From positions 1 through 41,775 of the forward strand of contig CAZVVN010000026.1 of assembly GCA_964630665.1 (NCBI GenBank): a stretch of 41,775 bases of DNA, read 5' to 3'. Origin of the DNA: UBA9619 sp964630665. Lineage in GTDB: Bacteria > Pseudomonadota > Gammaproteobacteria > Arenicellales > UBA868. Positions 1-7,117 of the stretch are shown one piece after another. Position 1 is the first letter of the stretch; the number at the start of each line of letters is the position of its first letter. Position numbers and translations under genes: made by a program. Below the pieces are notes generated by a model, which did no database searches, was not told where the DNA came from, and saw only the letters and a program-made list of their open reading frames with translations.

Positions 1-121
1 GGTGACACTGGGGCAAGTTGTTACTGCCGCGCTGCCTTTTATCCTGATTGAACTGATGGTCCTCATCCTGCTGATCTTTGTACCCGAAGTTGCGACCTGG
101 CTACCGAGGCAGCTTGAGTAG
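1..121 (+). CDS. TRAP transporter large permease, C-terminal fragment
   Basis: An open frame enters from the left edge and ends at the TAG at 119-121, giving the last 39 residues of a protein. They form one hydrophobic helix (PFILIELMVLILLIFVPE) followed by VATWLPRQLE. A last membrane helix ending in a short V-TWLP tail is typical of the DctM large permease of TRAP transporters, which carry organic acids across the inner membrane using a periplasmic binding protein. The rest of the gene, and any DctP/DctQ partners, lie outside the window. Other multi-helix carriers cannot be excluded from so little sequence. If it is a TRAP permease, it could supply a carboxylate such as the aromatic acid degraded by the operon starting at 2695, but that link is inference. 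Confidence 0.5.
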   Translation, partial: VTLGQVVTAALPFILIELMVLILLIFVPEVATWLPRQLE

Positions 122-138
122 GGTCACAGCCAGACACG

Positions 139-157
139 GCGGCTAATCTGTAGCCGC
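139..157. terminator. Possible bidirectional hairpin between convergent genes
   Basis: A perfect 7-bp stem (GCGGCTA / TAGCCGC) encloses the 5-base loop ATCTG. It lies between the convergent TRAP-permease end and the SDR end. No T-run follows on either strand, so intrinsic termination is only a guess. Confidence 0.35.
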
Positions 158-189
158 GGCTTCGGGGTTGGGTCGCGGCGTTCCGTTCG

Positions 190-948
190 TCAGCAGGTCC
201 GGCCGCAGTCGACAGCCAGGGTCTGGCCCGTGATGGCCGGGTTGCAAGCCAGAAACAACATCGTTTCGGCGATCTCATCGGGCTCAACCATGCGCTTGAG
301 CAGGCAGTTGGCAATAGTCTCGTTTTTTCTAGATTCCGGCCAGGGGTCAGTCCACGGGGTGCGTACCAGTCCCGGCGCGACCGCGTTGACCCGTACATCC
401 GGGGCCAGGGCATGGGCCAGGGACCGGGTCAGGTTGATGAGCGCCCCCTTGCTCGCCCCGTAGGCGATACTGCTGCCGGGGACACCCAGGCCAGCAACCG
501 ATGCGGTGCTGACGATAGCGCCCTGGGTCGCCTTGAGGTGCGGTGCCGCGGCCCGAGCGCAGCGAAAAGCGCCAATCAGGTTCGTCTGCAGAATCTTTGA
601 CCAGAAATCCTCGGTCATGGCACCGAGGTCATCAAAGGCAATTGGCGACCGGGTATTGGAGGTGCCGGCATTGTTGATGAGTATGTCGAGTCGACCGAGG
701 TTCCCGGCGGCCTGCTGCACCATGGTTTCGCCCTGTGTTGGGTCCGAGACATCGCCCGGGGCCGGGACAACGTCAAGGCCGTTCTCGGTCAGACGTTCAA
801 TGACATCGCCTGCACCAGGGTCATCAGGCAGGTGATTGATGGCCACCTTTGCGCCGCTGGCAGCGAACAGTTTGGCTGTGGCAAGCCCAATACCCGAGAC
901 ACCGCCGGTGACCAGTACTGCTTTTCCTTCGAGATCTGCAGAAATCAT
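190..948 (-). CDS. Short-chain dehydrogenase/reductase (SDR)
   Basis: This is a 252-residue classical SDR, a normal length for a soluble NAD(P)-dependent alcohol/ketone oxidoreductase. The Rossmann glycine motif TGGVSGIG is at residues 14-21 and NNAG at 92-95. The catalytic triad is S150, Y163 and K167 (YGASK). The C-terminal TGQTLAVDCG segment is the usual cofactor-side end. The ATG at 946-948 has GGAG eight bases upstream, which supports the start. It lies 198 bases downstream of, and in the same direction as, the flavin oxidoreductase at 1147-2589, so the two may be co-transcribed. The substrate is unknown. A 3-hydroxyacyl-CoA or cyclic ketone substrate would fit the neighbouring aromatic-acid operon, but the motifs do not decide this. 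Confidence 0.9.
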   Translation of the reverse strand: MISADLEGKAVLVTGGVSGIGLATAKLFAASGAKVAINHLPDDPGAGDVIERLTENGLDVVPAPGDVSDPTQGETMVQQAAGNLGRLDILINNAGTSNTRSPIAFDDLGAMTEDFWSKILQTNLIGAFRCARAAAPHLKATQGAIVSTASVAGLGVPGSSIAYGASKGALINLTRSLAHALAPDVRVNAVAPGLVRTPWTDPWPESRKNETIANCLLKRMVEPDEIAETMLFLACNPAITGQTLAVDCGRTC

Positions 949-1146
949 CAGTTGTGCTCCTTGGGTACCTGCGAACGACGAGTATACCCGGGTGTTCCGG
1001 AAAAGCAGTTCAAGTTAAACGGAAACAAAATCAGTCTCCACCGACAGAGCGGCTTTGCTAGATGATGGGTGACCGAGATTTCGAACCGGACCGAAGGCCT
1101 GGCAGACGCCAGCGGCTCCGCCAGGCCCTTGCGAGCCTGTGCCGGT
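949..1146 (-). other. Intergenic spacer between two minus-strand genes
   Basis: This 198-base stretch separates the flavin oxidoreductase stop from the SDR start. It holds an 8-bp inverted repeat (GGCCTGGC at 1096-1103, GCCAGGCC at 1120-1127) with a 16-base loop, just past the oxidoreductase stop, and the SDR ribosome-binding site at 957-960. No convincing open frame or promoter was recognised. Longer frames crossing it are shadows of the flanking genes. Confidence 0.4.
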
Positions 1147-2589
1147 TCAATCGGGTGCAACCAGTCGTCGTTTGTTGTCTCGCGAGCGGCTGATGCCGGG
1201 CTGGTCGAGGCCGGTCCGGTCCCACAGCTGACAGGTGACTTGCTTGTGCTTGCGGTCGAGTCCTTCACAGTAGTTGGTGTATTCACAGACTCTGACCGAC
1301 TCACCCTGACCCGCCCTGACTTTTCGAAACCAATCGGGATCCGCCAGCGACTGTCGGGCCATGCCGATTACATCTGCACGGCCGGAATCGAGCAATGCCT
1401 CGGCTTGGTGAAAGCCGTGTATGCCGCCCGTGACCACCACCGGAGTTTCCAGGCCTCCTTTGCGGATCGCCGCGCGTACCCGAGACGCGGGTTCGGCATT
1501 GCGGCCAAACGGTCCAAAATCATCCGAGATGTAACCCGGAATACACTCGTATCCACTGCGGCCGGTATAGGGGTAGGCGGCTTCGCCGACCCGGGGTTGA
1601 CGGGCATCGTCAAACTTTCCACCCCGGGAGACCGAGATGAAATCCATACCGGCTGCGGCAAATTCCTGACCAAAAAAACTGCCGTCGGCGAGCGTTGAAC
1701 CAGCATCGATGCAATCCTCGGTGAGGAACCGACAGCCGACTGCAAAATCCGAACCCACGGATTTGCGTACCGCCGTGTAGACCTCAAGCGGGAGGCGCAG
1801 CCGGTGTCGCAATGTACCGCCGTAACCATCGTCCCGGTTGTTGGTGGCCGAAAGGAATGACGCCATGGTGTAGGCGTGCGCGTAGTGCAGTTCAACCCCG
1901 TCGAAGCCGGCTTGCTGCGCACGTTCTGCAGCTTGCGAGAATAACGCGGGCAGAATCTCAGGCAGTTCGGCAATCTGCGGCAGGTGGGTGTCGGTAACAC
2001 GCTCCCGGTATCCCATCCGCAGTGATTCGAGTTCGCGGGGTGTGAGTACCGAGTCGAGTTCTTCCACCGGCAGGCGCGCCAGTGCTCCACGCAGGTCATG
2101 CTCCGACCAGTCCCCGGCATTCAGTGCGTCGCGGTGTCGGTCGGTAATCTGCAGGTAGCGCTGGAAGTATGTCTCCGGCGCTGGACGCCGGCGTACAGGC
2201 AGAAAGTCGATCAACTGGATAAACAGACGTGTCTGGCCGCTACTGGCATTGCGGACTTTGGTTACCAGTTCTTTGAGTCCCGGAATAAACCGGTCGTCAC
2301 TGACCCGCAGCAACGGGCCGGACGCAATGTCGCGGATTCCGGTGGCTTCGACCACCAGCGCAGCGGGGCGCCCACGGGCAAAACGCCCGTACCAGTCAAG
2401 GTTATCGGCTGTAACGAAGCCACTGTCGGTGGCCCGCCAGGGCACCATCGCAGGTACCCAGGTCCTGGACTCCAGTTCAAGCGCCTGATAGGCGAGTGGC
2501 GAGAAAAGCATCGAATCCGCAACCTCGGTGGTCGAGGGCCACTCACCGGGTGCGGCCTTGTAACGGATGCGTTGAGGAGGTTTCCACAT
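1147..2589 (-). CDS. NADH:flavin oxidoreductase, Old Yellow Enzyme family
   Basis: The predicted protein has 480 residues. It shows OYE-family landmarks: an N-terminal LFSPLAY...RTWVPAMVPWRAT segment (residues 28-54), the paired histidines H235 and H238 in HYAHAYTMASF, NNRDDGYGG (250-258), and a C-terminal phosphate-binding VVTGGIHG / GRADVIGMARQSLADP region. The barrel is FMN-dependent and normally reduces activated C=C bonds using NAD(P)H. The ATG at 2587-2589 (MWKPP) was chosen because related proteins, as remembered, begin this way. A GTG 33 bases upstream at 2622 is possible, and neither has a strong ribosome-binding site. Compared with a 360-residue OYE there is an extra segment around residues 130-205. 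No Fe-S or second FAD domain follows, so it is not a full 2,4-dienoyl-CoA reductase. It is divergent from the 2695 operon and may reduce an enone-type intermediate (inference). Confidence 0.87.
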   Translation of the reverse strand: MWKPPQRIRYKAAPGEWPSTTEVADSMLFSPLAYQALELESRTWVPAMVPWRATDSGFVTADNLDWYGRFARGRPAALVVEATGIRDIASGPLLRVSDDRFIPGLKELVTKVRNASSGQTRLFIQLIDFLPVRRRPAPETYFQRYLQITDRHRDALNAGDWSEHDLRGALARLPVEELDSVLTPRELESLRMGYRERVTDTHLPQIAELPEILPALFSQAAERAQQAGFDGVELHYAHAYTMASFLSATNNRDDGYGGTLRHRLRLPLEVYTAVRKSVGSDFAVGCRFLTEDCIDAGSTLADGSFFGQEFAAAGMDFISVSRGGKFDDARQPRVGEAAYPYTGRSGYECIPGYISDDFGPFGRNAEPASRVRAAIRKGGLETPVVVTGGIHGFHQAEALLDSGRADVIGMARQSLADPDWFRKVRAGQGESVRVCEYTNYCEGLDRKHKQVTCQLWDRTGLDQPGISRSRDNKRRLVAPD

Positions 2590-2623
2590 GATCGGGTCAG
2601 CCGGTTTCACGGCCAGGCGCACA

Positions 2624-2651
2624 TTTACTATATACTCAAAATATTTATAAT
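2624..2651 (+). promoter_or_regulatory. Probable sigma-70 promoter of the aryl-CoA operon
   Basis: A perfect -10 box TATAAT (2646-2651) is preceded, with a 16-base spacer, by TTTACT (2624-2629), which matches the -35 consensus at four of six positions. It lies in a very AT-rich patch between the divergent OYE gene and the monooxygenase gene. Transcription would start near 2658, about 37 bases before the ATG at 2695. Confidence 0.5.
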
Positions 2652-2661
2652 TAAAGTATTT
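2639..2661. promoter_or_regulatory. Candidate MarR-type operator palindrome
   Basis: This is a 23-base imperfect palindrome centred on 2650, with half-site ends AAATA and TATTT and eight of eleven base pairs matching. It covers the -10 box and the predicted start point of the operon promoter. MarR-family regulators usually bind AT-rich palindromes of this size, and a MarR gene lies in the same operon at 5785-6300. Binding would block the promoter. Assignment to that regulator is inference, and AT-richness alone makes partial palindromes common. Confidence 0.4.
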
Positions 2662-2694
2662 ATCTCATCCAGCCTCACTGAACGCAGGGATCTC

Positions 2695-5001
2695 ATGAAG
2701 TCTCCGCTCAACATCGTCTGTCTTGGCGGTGGACCCGCCGGCCTTTATTTCGCCCTGCTGATGAAAAAGGGTGATCCCCGGCGGCAGGTGCGCGTCTACG
2801 AGCGTAATGCGGCGAATGACACCTTCGGCTGGGGAGTTGTGTTTTCTGACCAGACACTGGGGCATTTCAGCGAGGCAGACCCCAGATCCGGGCAAGCTAT
2901 TCTCCGCTCGTTCGCCCACTGGGACGATATAGACGTGTGCTTCAGGGGTCGAACGATCCGCTCCAGCGGCCATGGGTTCTGTGGTATTTCCAGGCTTCGG
3001 TTGCTGCAGATTCTGCAGAACCGATGTCTTGAGCTCGGTGTTGAACTGAATATGCAGCACGAGATCAGTTGCGTTACGGATCTTCCGGATGCTGATCTGA
3101 TCGTTGCGGCTGACGGGTTGAACAGCGGTGTGCGAGAAGCCTTCTCGAGCCATTTCAGACCACAGATCGACGAACGCAAGAACCGGTTCATCTGGCTGGG
3201 TACGCACCGCCTCTTTGAGGCCTTCACCTTTATCTTCATTGAGACCGAGTGGGGCTGGTTCCAGGCCCACGCTTACCGGTTTGACGCCCAGACCTCTACT
3301 TTCATCGTTGAAACAACCGACCAGACCTGGCACAGGGCAGGTCTTGACGGGATGAGCGAAACCGACAGTGTCGAATTTGCGCAATCTCTTTTCGCCGACT
3401 CTCTGCAGGGTCAGCCTCTGATGTCGAACGCCGCGCACCTGCGGGGGTCCGGCGCCTGGATTAAGTTCAGGCGGGTGTCGAACCAGACCTGGGTCAAGGA
3501 CAACATTGTCCTGATGGGCGATGCTGCCCACACGGCCCACTTCTCCATCGGTTCGGGTACCAAGCTGGCCATGGAGGACGCGATCTCGTTGAGCCGGCTT
3601 TTCGCCGAGTCGGGCGGCGAACCGATCACTCAGGTGCTGGGTCGTTACGAGGCCGAGAGAAAGATAGAGGTACTGAAGATCCAGTCGTCTGCGCGCAATT
3701 CGACCGAGTGGTTTGAAAATGTCGAACGCTATTCCGGACTGGCACCAGAGCAGTTCGCCTACTCTTTACTGACCCGTAGCCAGCGTGTCAGTCACGAAGG
3801 CCTGCGCAGTCGCGACCGGGGGTACCTCGATACCGTCGAGAGATGGTTTGCGGCCGGGGCCGGCTGTGCGGAGATGTCGGCACCGACACCGCCCATGTTC
3901 ACCCCCTTTAAGTTGCGCGATATGGCATTGGTGAACCGGATCGTGGTCTCACCGATGGCCATGTACTCGGCAGAGGACGGTCTGGCGGGCGACTTTCATC
4001 TTGTGCACCTGGGAACGCGGGCGCTTGGTGGTGCAGGCCTTGTGTTCAGCGAGATGACGGCCGTGTCTCCGGAGGGGCGAATCACACTGGGCTGTGCCGG
4101 AATCTGGTCGGACCAGCAGGCAACGGCCTGGCAACGGGTGGTCGAATTTGTACACGAACATTCCGAGGCCAGGGTCTGTCTGCAACTCGGTCACGCAGGG
4201 CCCAAAGGCTCGACCCGTAAAGGCTGGGAAGGCATGGACGTCCCGCTGGCTGATGGAAACTGGCCGGTTGTGGCCGCCTCCGAGATCCGTTGGTCGGCAG
4301 CCAGCCAGGTGCCGCGCGCCGTGACCCGGGAGGACATGGACGAGATTGTGGTTCAGTTTCGAGCCGCAGCCGAACGCGCTGCCCAGGCCGGCTTCGACAT
4401 GCTGGAGATTCACGCTGCCCATGGGTACCTGCTGTCAAGTTTCATCTCGCCACTCACCAACCAGCGCTCGGACGAGTACGGCGGGTCGCTGGACAACCGG
4501 CTGCGATTTCCGCTTGAGGTCTTTCGGGAGGTGCGGCTGGCCTGGCCTGAGGCCAGGCCGATGTCGGTTCGAATATCGGCGACCGACTGGCACAGCGATG
4601 GCCTGACGCCCGAAGAGAGCGTCGAAGTTGCCCGGGCATTCATCGCCGAGGGCGTTGACCTGCTGGACGTGTCGACTGGCCAGACCAGTGAGGCAGCAGA
4701 TCCGGTATACGGGCGGATGTACCAGACACCGTTCGCTGACCGAATCCGTAACGAGACCGGGGTCGCGACCATGGCAGTGGGTAATATTTTCGAGACGGAT
4801 CATGCCAATTCGATCCTGGTGGCGGGTCGCGCCGACCTGGTTGCGCTGGCGCGACCGCACCTGGCGGAGCCCTTCTGGACGCTGCGTGCAGCGGTCGAAC
4901 TGAACTATGATGCCCAGGCCTGGCCGGTTCAATATCACAGCGGGCGGGATCAACAACGACGCAACCTGGATCGCGCCGGACTGCTGCTGCGGCAGATCTG
5001 A
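2695..5001 (+). CDS. Fused aryl-CoA monooxygenase/reductase (anthraniloyl-CoA or salicylyl-CoA 5-hydroxylase type)
   Basis: This 768-residue protein joins two flavoenzymes. Residues 1-390 are an FAD monooxygenase of the PHBH fold: GGGPAG at 11-16 and GDAAH at 275-279, followed by GSGTKLAMEDA. Residues from about 400 to the end are an OYE-type FMN domain (PMFTPFKLRDMALVNRIVV; H573 and H576 in HAAHGYLLSSF; RSDEYGG). This fusion is known from 2-aminobenzoyl-CoA monooxygenase/reductase, which hydroxylates and then reduces the ring to a non-aromatic 2-amino-5-oxo-cyclohexene-carboxyl-CoA, and from salicylyl-CoA 5-hydroxylase. The neighbouring ligase favours the 2-aminobenzoyl-CoA role. The ATG at 2695 starts exactly at the FAD motif, with AGGGA just upstream. 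The frame stays open to 2098, but that part is antisense to the OYE gene. It is first in its operon, with a promoter and palindrome directly upstream. Confidence 0.88.
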   Translation: MKSPLNIVCLGGGPAGLYFALLMKKGDPRRQVRVYERNAANDTFGWGVVFSDQTLGHFSEADPRSGQAILRSFAHWDDIDVCFRGRTIRSSGHGFCGISRLRLLQILQNRCLELGVELNMQHEISCVTDLPDADLIVAADGLNSGVREAFSSHFRPQIDERKNRFIWLGTHRLFEAFTFIFIETEWGWFQAHAYRFDAQTSTFIVETTDQTWHRAGLDGMSETDSVEFAQSLFADSLQGQPLMSNAAHLRGSGAWIKFRRVSNQTWVKDNIVLMGDAAHTAHFSIGSGTKLAMEDAISLSRLFAESGGEPITQVLGRYEAERKIEVLKIQSSARNSTEWFENVERYSGLAPEQFAYSLLTRSQRVSHEGLRSRDRGYLDTVERWFAAGAGCAEMSAPTPPMFTPFKLRDMALVNRIVVSPMAMYSAEDGLAGDFHLVHLGTRALGGAGLVFSEMTAVSPEGRITLGCAGIWSDQQATAWQRVVEFVHEHSEARVCLQLGHAGPKGSTRKGWEGMDVPLADGNWPVVAASEIRWSAASQVPRAVTREDMDEIVVQFRAAAERAAQAGFDMLEIHAAHGYLLSSFISPLTNQRSDEYGGSLDNRLRFPLEVFREVRLAWPEARPMSVRISATDWHSDGLTPEESVEVARAFIAEGVDLLDVSTGQTSEAADPVYGRMYQTPFADRIRNETGVATMAVGNIFETDHANSILVAGRADLVALARPHLAEPFWTLRAAVELNYDAQAWPVQYHSGRDQQRRNLDRAGLLLRQI

Positions 5002-5011
5002 GGACAGCACC

Positions 5012-5788
5012 GTGGGGAATATGGGACTTGATAATCGCCACGCCCTGGTTACCGGGGCCGGCAGTGGAATTGGCAGTGCTATTGCCAGGGCCCTGTCTCG
5101 AGCCGGTGCCCGCACCTCCCTTCTCGGGCGCAGTGAGGGCCGTCTGGAGGCGCTGGCGCAGGATCTGGGAGACTCGGCCCAGGTCGTAGTCGCGGACGTC
5201 ACCGACCGGTCGGTGCTGGGTTCGGTGGTCCAGCAACTGGTCGATCAGTACGGGCCGGTGGAGGTGCTCGTCAACAACGCCGGTGGCGCGCTCAGCAGCC
5301 CGCTGGACAGAACCGATGATCAGGACTGGGACCAGATGATATCGGTTAATCTGACCAGTCTTTTTAATGTCACCCGGCTGCTCGTTCCGGGCATGAAATC
5401 TGTCGGTTACGGGCGGATTGTGACCATCGCCAGTACCGCAGGAATCGCAGGGCATCCCTACATTACTGCCTACTGTGCTGCGAAGCACGGAGCGGTCGGC
5501 TTTACCCGCGCGCTTGCCCTCGAACTTGCCGGGAGCGGCATAACGGTCAATGCGGTTTGCCCAGGATTCACGGAAACCCCCCTACTTGAACGTTCGATCG
5601 ACAATATTGTCGCAAAGACTGGTCGCGATGCTGGTGCGGCGCGGGCGGAACTTGCCGGCAATAACCCGCAGGGCCGTTTCATTCAACCTGAGGAAGTCGC
5701 CAGCTACGTCGCGTGGCTGTGCTCAGCTGCTGCCGAATCGATTAGTGGTCAGGCGCTGGCGATCGACGGCGGGGAGACCGCCGGGTGA
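5012..5788 (+). CDS. SDR-family dehydrogenase, probable 3-hydroxyacyl-CoA step
   Basis: A 258-residue classical SDR: GAGSGIG near residues 13-19, NNAGG in the middle, a catalytic Ser in IASTAGIAG, and the Tyr-Lys pair in AYCAAKHG. The C-terminal ISGQALAIDGGETAG is typical of the family. It begins ten bases after the monooxygenase stop. The GTG at 5012 is preferred because GAGGA (5000-5004) lies seven bases upstream. The ATG at 5021 is an alternative that removes three residues. Its place between the aryl-CoA monooxygenase/reductase and the hydratase-like gene suggests an NAD(P)-dependent dehydrogenase for a hydroxy- or keto-cyclohexane carboxyl-CoA intermediate. This is a contextual inference, since SDR motifs do not reveal the substrate. 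Confidence 0.88.
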   Translation: MGNMGLDNRHALVTGAGSGIGSAIARALSRAGARTSLLGRSEGRLEALAQDLGDSAQVVVADVTDRSVLGSVVQQLVDQYGPVEVLVNNAGGALSSPLDRTDDQDWDQMISVNLTSLFNVTRLLVPGMKSVGYGRIVTIASTAGIAGHPYITAYCAAKHGAVGFTRALALELAGSGITVNAVCPGFTETPLLERSIDNIVAKTGRDAGAARAELAGNNPQGRFIQPEEVASYVAWLCSAAAESISGQALAIDGGETAG

Positions 5789-6300
5789 GTGCCAAGGCTG
5801 CTAAGCACAGCGCAGTAGACGGTAACGGGCGCTCGTCTGGCACAGGAAAACCGGCTCTGCGGGCCTGGCTAAGGCTGTGGTCGTGCGTCGGTACTGTTGA
5901 GCGGGTAATCCGGACCCGGTTGCACTTGAGTTACGGGATGACGCTGGCTCGCTTCGACTACCTGTCGCAGCTCTACCGTGAACCGGCTCTTCGTCTGACC
6001 ATGACCGAACTCAGTCACCGACTGATGGTCTCGGGTGGCAACGTGACCGGCTTGACGGATCGGCTGGTCACCGATGGTCTGGTGGTACGGGAGCAGGATC
6101 CGGCCGATCGACGTGTCCAGATCATTGCTTTGACTGGGCACGGTCATGAACTGTTCACCGAGGTGGCCCGGGCTCACGAGGTTTGGATCCGTGAGTTGTT
6201 GGGGTCGCTGAATTCCGAGGATGTAAAAGGGCTCAACCACACACTGGGCAGGCTCAAACACGCACTTGATGACGAGTGGATCGAAAAACGAGGAGAGTAA
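5785..6300 (+). CDS. MarR-family transcriptional regulator
   Basis: A 171-residue protein with a winged helix-turn-helix. The recognition helix and wing are MTELSHRLMVSGGNVTGLTDRLV followed by the beta-wing DPADRRVQIIALT (residues about 72-113); the DxRxxxxxLT wing is diagnostic of MarR. The first 25 residues are polar and probably disordered. It starts with GTG inside the SDR stop (GTGA overlap), so it is translationally coupled to the catabolic genes. MarR proteins in aromatic-acid operons commonly repress and are released by the aryl-CoA thioester. A similar role here, acting on the palindrome at 2639-2661, would make the operon self-regulated. Ligand and direction of control are not visible in the sequence. 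Confidence 0.9.
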   Translation: MSAKAAKHSAVDGNGRSSGTGKPALRAWLRLWSCVGTVERVIRTRLHLSYGMTLARFDYLSQLYREPALRLTMTELSHRLMVSGGNVTGLTDRLVTDGLVVREQDPADRRVQIIALTGHGHELFTEVARAHEVWIRELLGSLNSEDVKGLNHTLGRLKHALDDEWIEKRGE

Positions 6301-6303
6301 GCT

Positions 6304-7116
6304 ATGGGTAGTATGCGGGATTATCAGGCACAGCATTTTCTGTGGGAGGTGTCCGAAAAGGTCGCGACGATCACCCTGAACCGGCCCGAGCGGAAGAATC
6401 CGCTGACCTTCGAGTCTTACGCGGAGCTGCGGGATGTCTTCGGAAAGCTCGCGCAGGACCAGGATGTCCGGTCGGTGGTGATCACCGGGTCAGGGGGAAA
6501 TTTCTGTTCCGGTGGTGATGTGTTCGAGATCATTGAACCCCTGACCCGCAAAGACATGGCTGGCCTTCGTGCGTTCACCACGATGACTGGTGCTGTCGTC
6601 AAGGCCATGCGTCATTGCCCGCAGCCTGTCATCGCAGCTGTAGACGGGATCTGTGCCGGTGCCGGTGCGATACTCGCCATGGCGTCGGATATCCGGATCG
6701 GTACACCTAGAGCGCGAACGGCTTTTCTTTTTGTTCGTGTCGGTCTTGCCGGATGTGACATGGGTGCTTGTTCTATCCTGCCGCGGATCATCGGCCACGG
6801 CAGAGCATCGGAACTTCTTTACAGCGGACGCTTCATGGAAGCCGACGAAGCCGAACGATGGGGGTTCTTCAACCGCTTGGTCGAGCCCGAACAGATGCTG
6901 GATGAGGCCAGTTCGATGGCAAAGATGCTGGCAGAAGGGCCGACCTTTGCCCACGCTGTGACCAAGCGCCAGCTGCACGATGAGTGGGACATGTCGATTG
7001 ATGATGCGATCGACGCCGAAGCCGAGGCGCAGGCGGTGTGTATGAAGACCCGAGACTTCCAGCGAGCGTTCGAGGCGTTCGCAGCTAAGCAGCGACCGAA
7101 ATTCGAGGGCAACTGA
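6304..7116 (+). CDS. Enoyl-CoA hydratase/isomerase (crotonase) family protein
   Basis: A 270-residue crotonase-fold protein. It has ITLNRPERKNPLT at 23-35, the oxyanion-hole segment FCSGGD at 67-72, the second oxyanion segment around CAGAG (118-122), and VGLAGCDMGACSILPR at 146-161. In classical enoyl-CoA hydratase two glutamates (Glu144 and Glu164 of the rat enzyme) activate water. By alignment they are Ile123 and Val146 here. Asp152 may instead serve as the base, as the acidic residue in this loop does in dienoyl-CoA isomerase. It could therefore be an isomerase, a C-C hydrolase-like ring opener or a hydratase of an unusual clade. The start ATG at 6304 follows GGAGAG; a second ATG lies at codon 4. 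It is embedded between MarR and acyl-CoA dehydrogenase genes. Confidence 0.87.
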   Translation: MGSMRDYQAQHFLWEVSEKVATITLNRPERKNPLTFESYAELRDVFGKLAQDQDVRSVVITGSGGNFCSGGDVFEIIEPLTRKDMAGLRAFTTMTGAVVKAMRHCPQPVIAAVDGICAGAGAILAMASDIRIGTPRARTAFLFVRVGLAGCDMGACSILPRIIGHGRASELLYSGRFMEADEAERWGFFNRLVEPEQMLDEASSMAKMLAEGPTFAHAVTKRQLHDEWDMSIDDAIDAEAEAQAVCMKTRDFQRAFEAFAAKQRPKFEGN

Positions 7117-7117
7117 C

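Noticed and set aside
1096..1127. 8-bp inverted repeat after the OYE stop as a terminator
   Set aside because: The loop is 16 bases and no T-run follows. It is noted within the spacer entry but not called as a terminator.
949..1304. Minus-strand open frame of about 118 residues and a plus-strand frame at 1069-1698
   Set aside because: They overlap the OYE coding region in other frames, lack motifs and read as compositional shadows.
2098..2694. In-frame upstream extension of the fused monooxygenase/reductase to a 967-residue protein
   Set aside because: The extra 199 residues are antisense to the OYE gene and contain no domain. The FAD motif begins right after the ATG at 2695, and a promoter lies in between.
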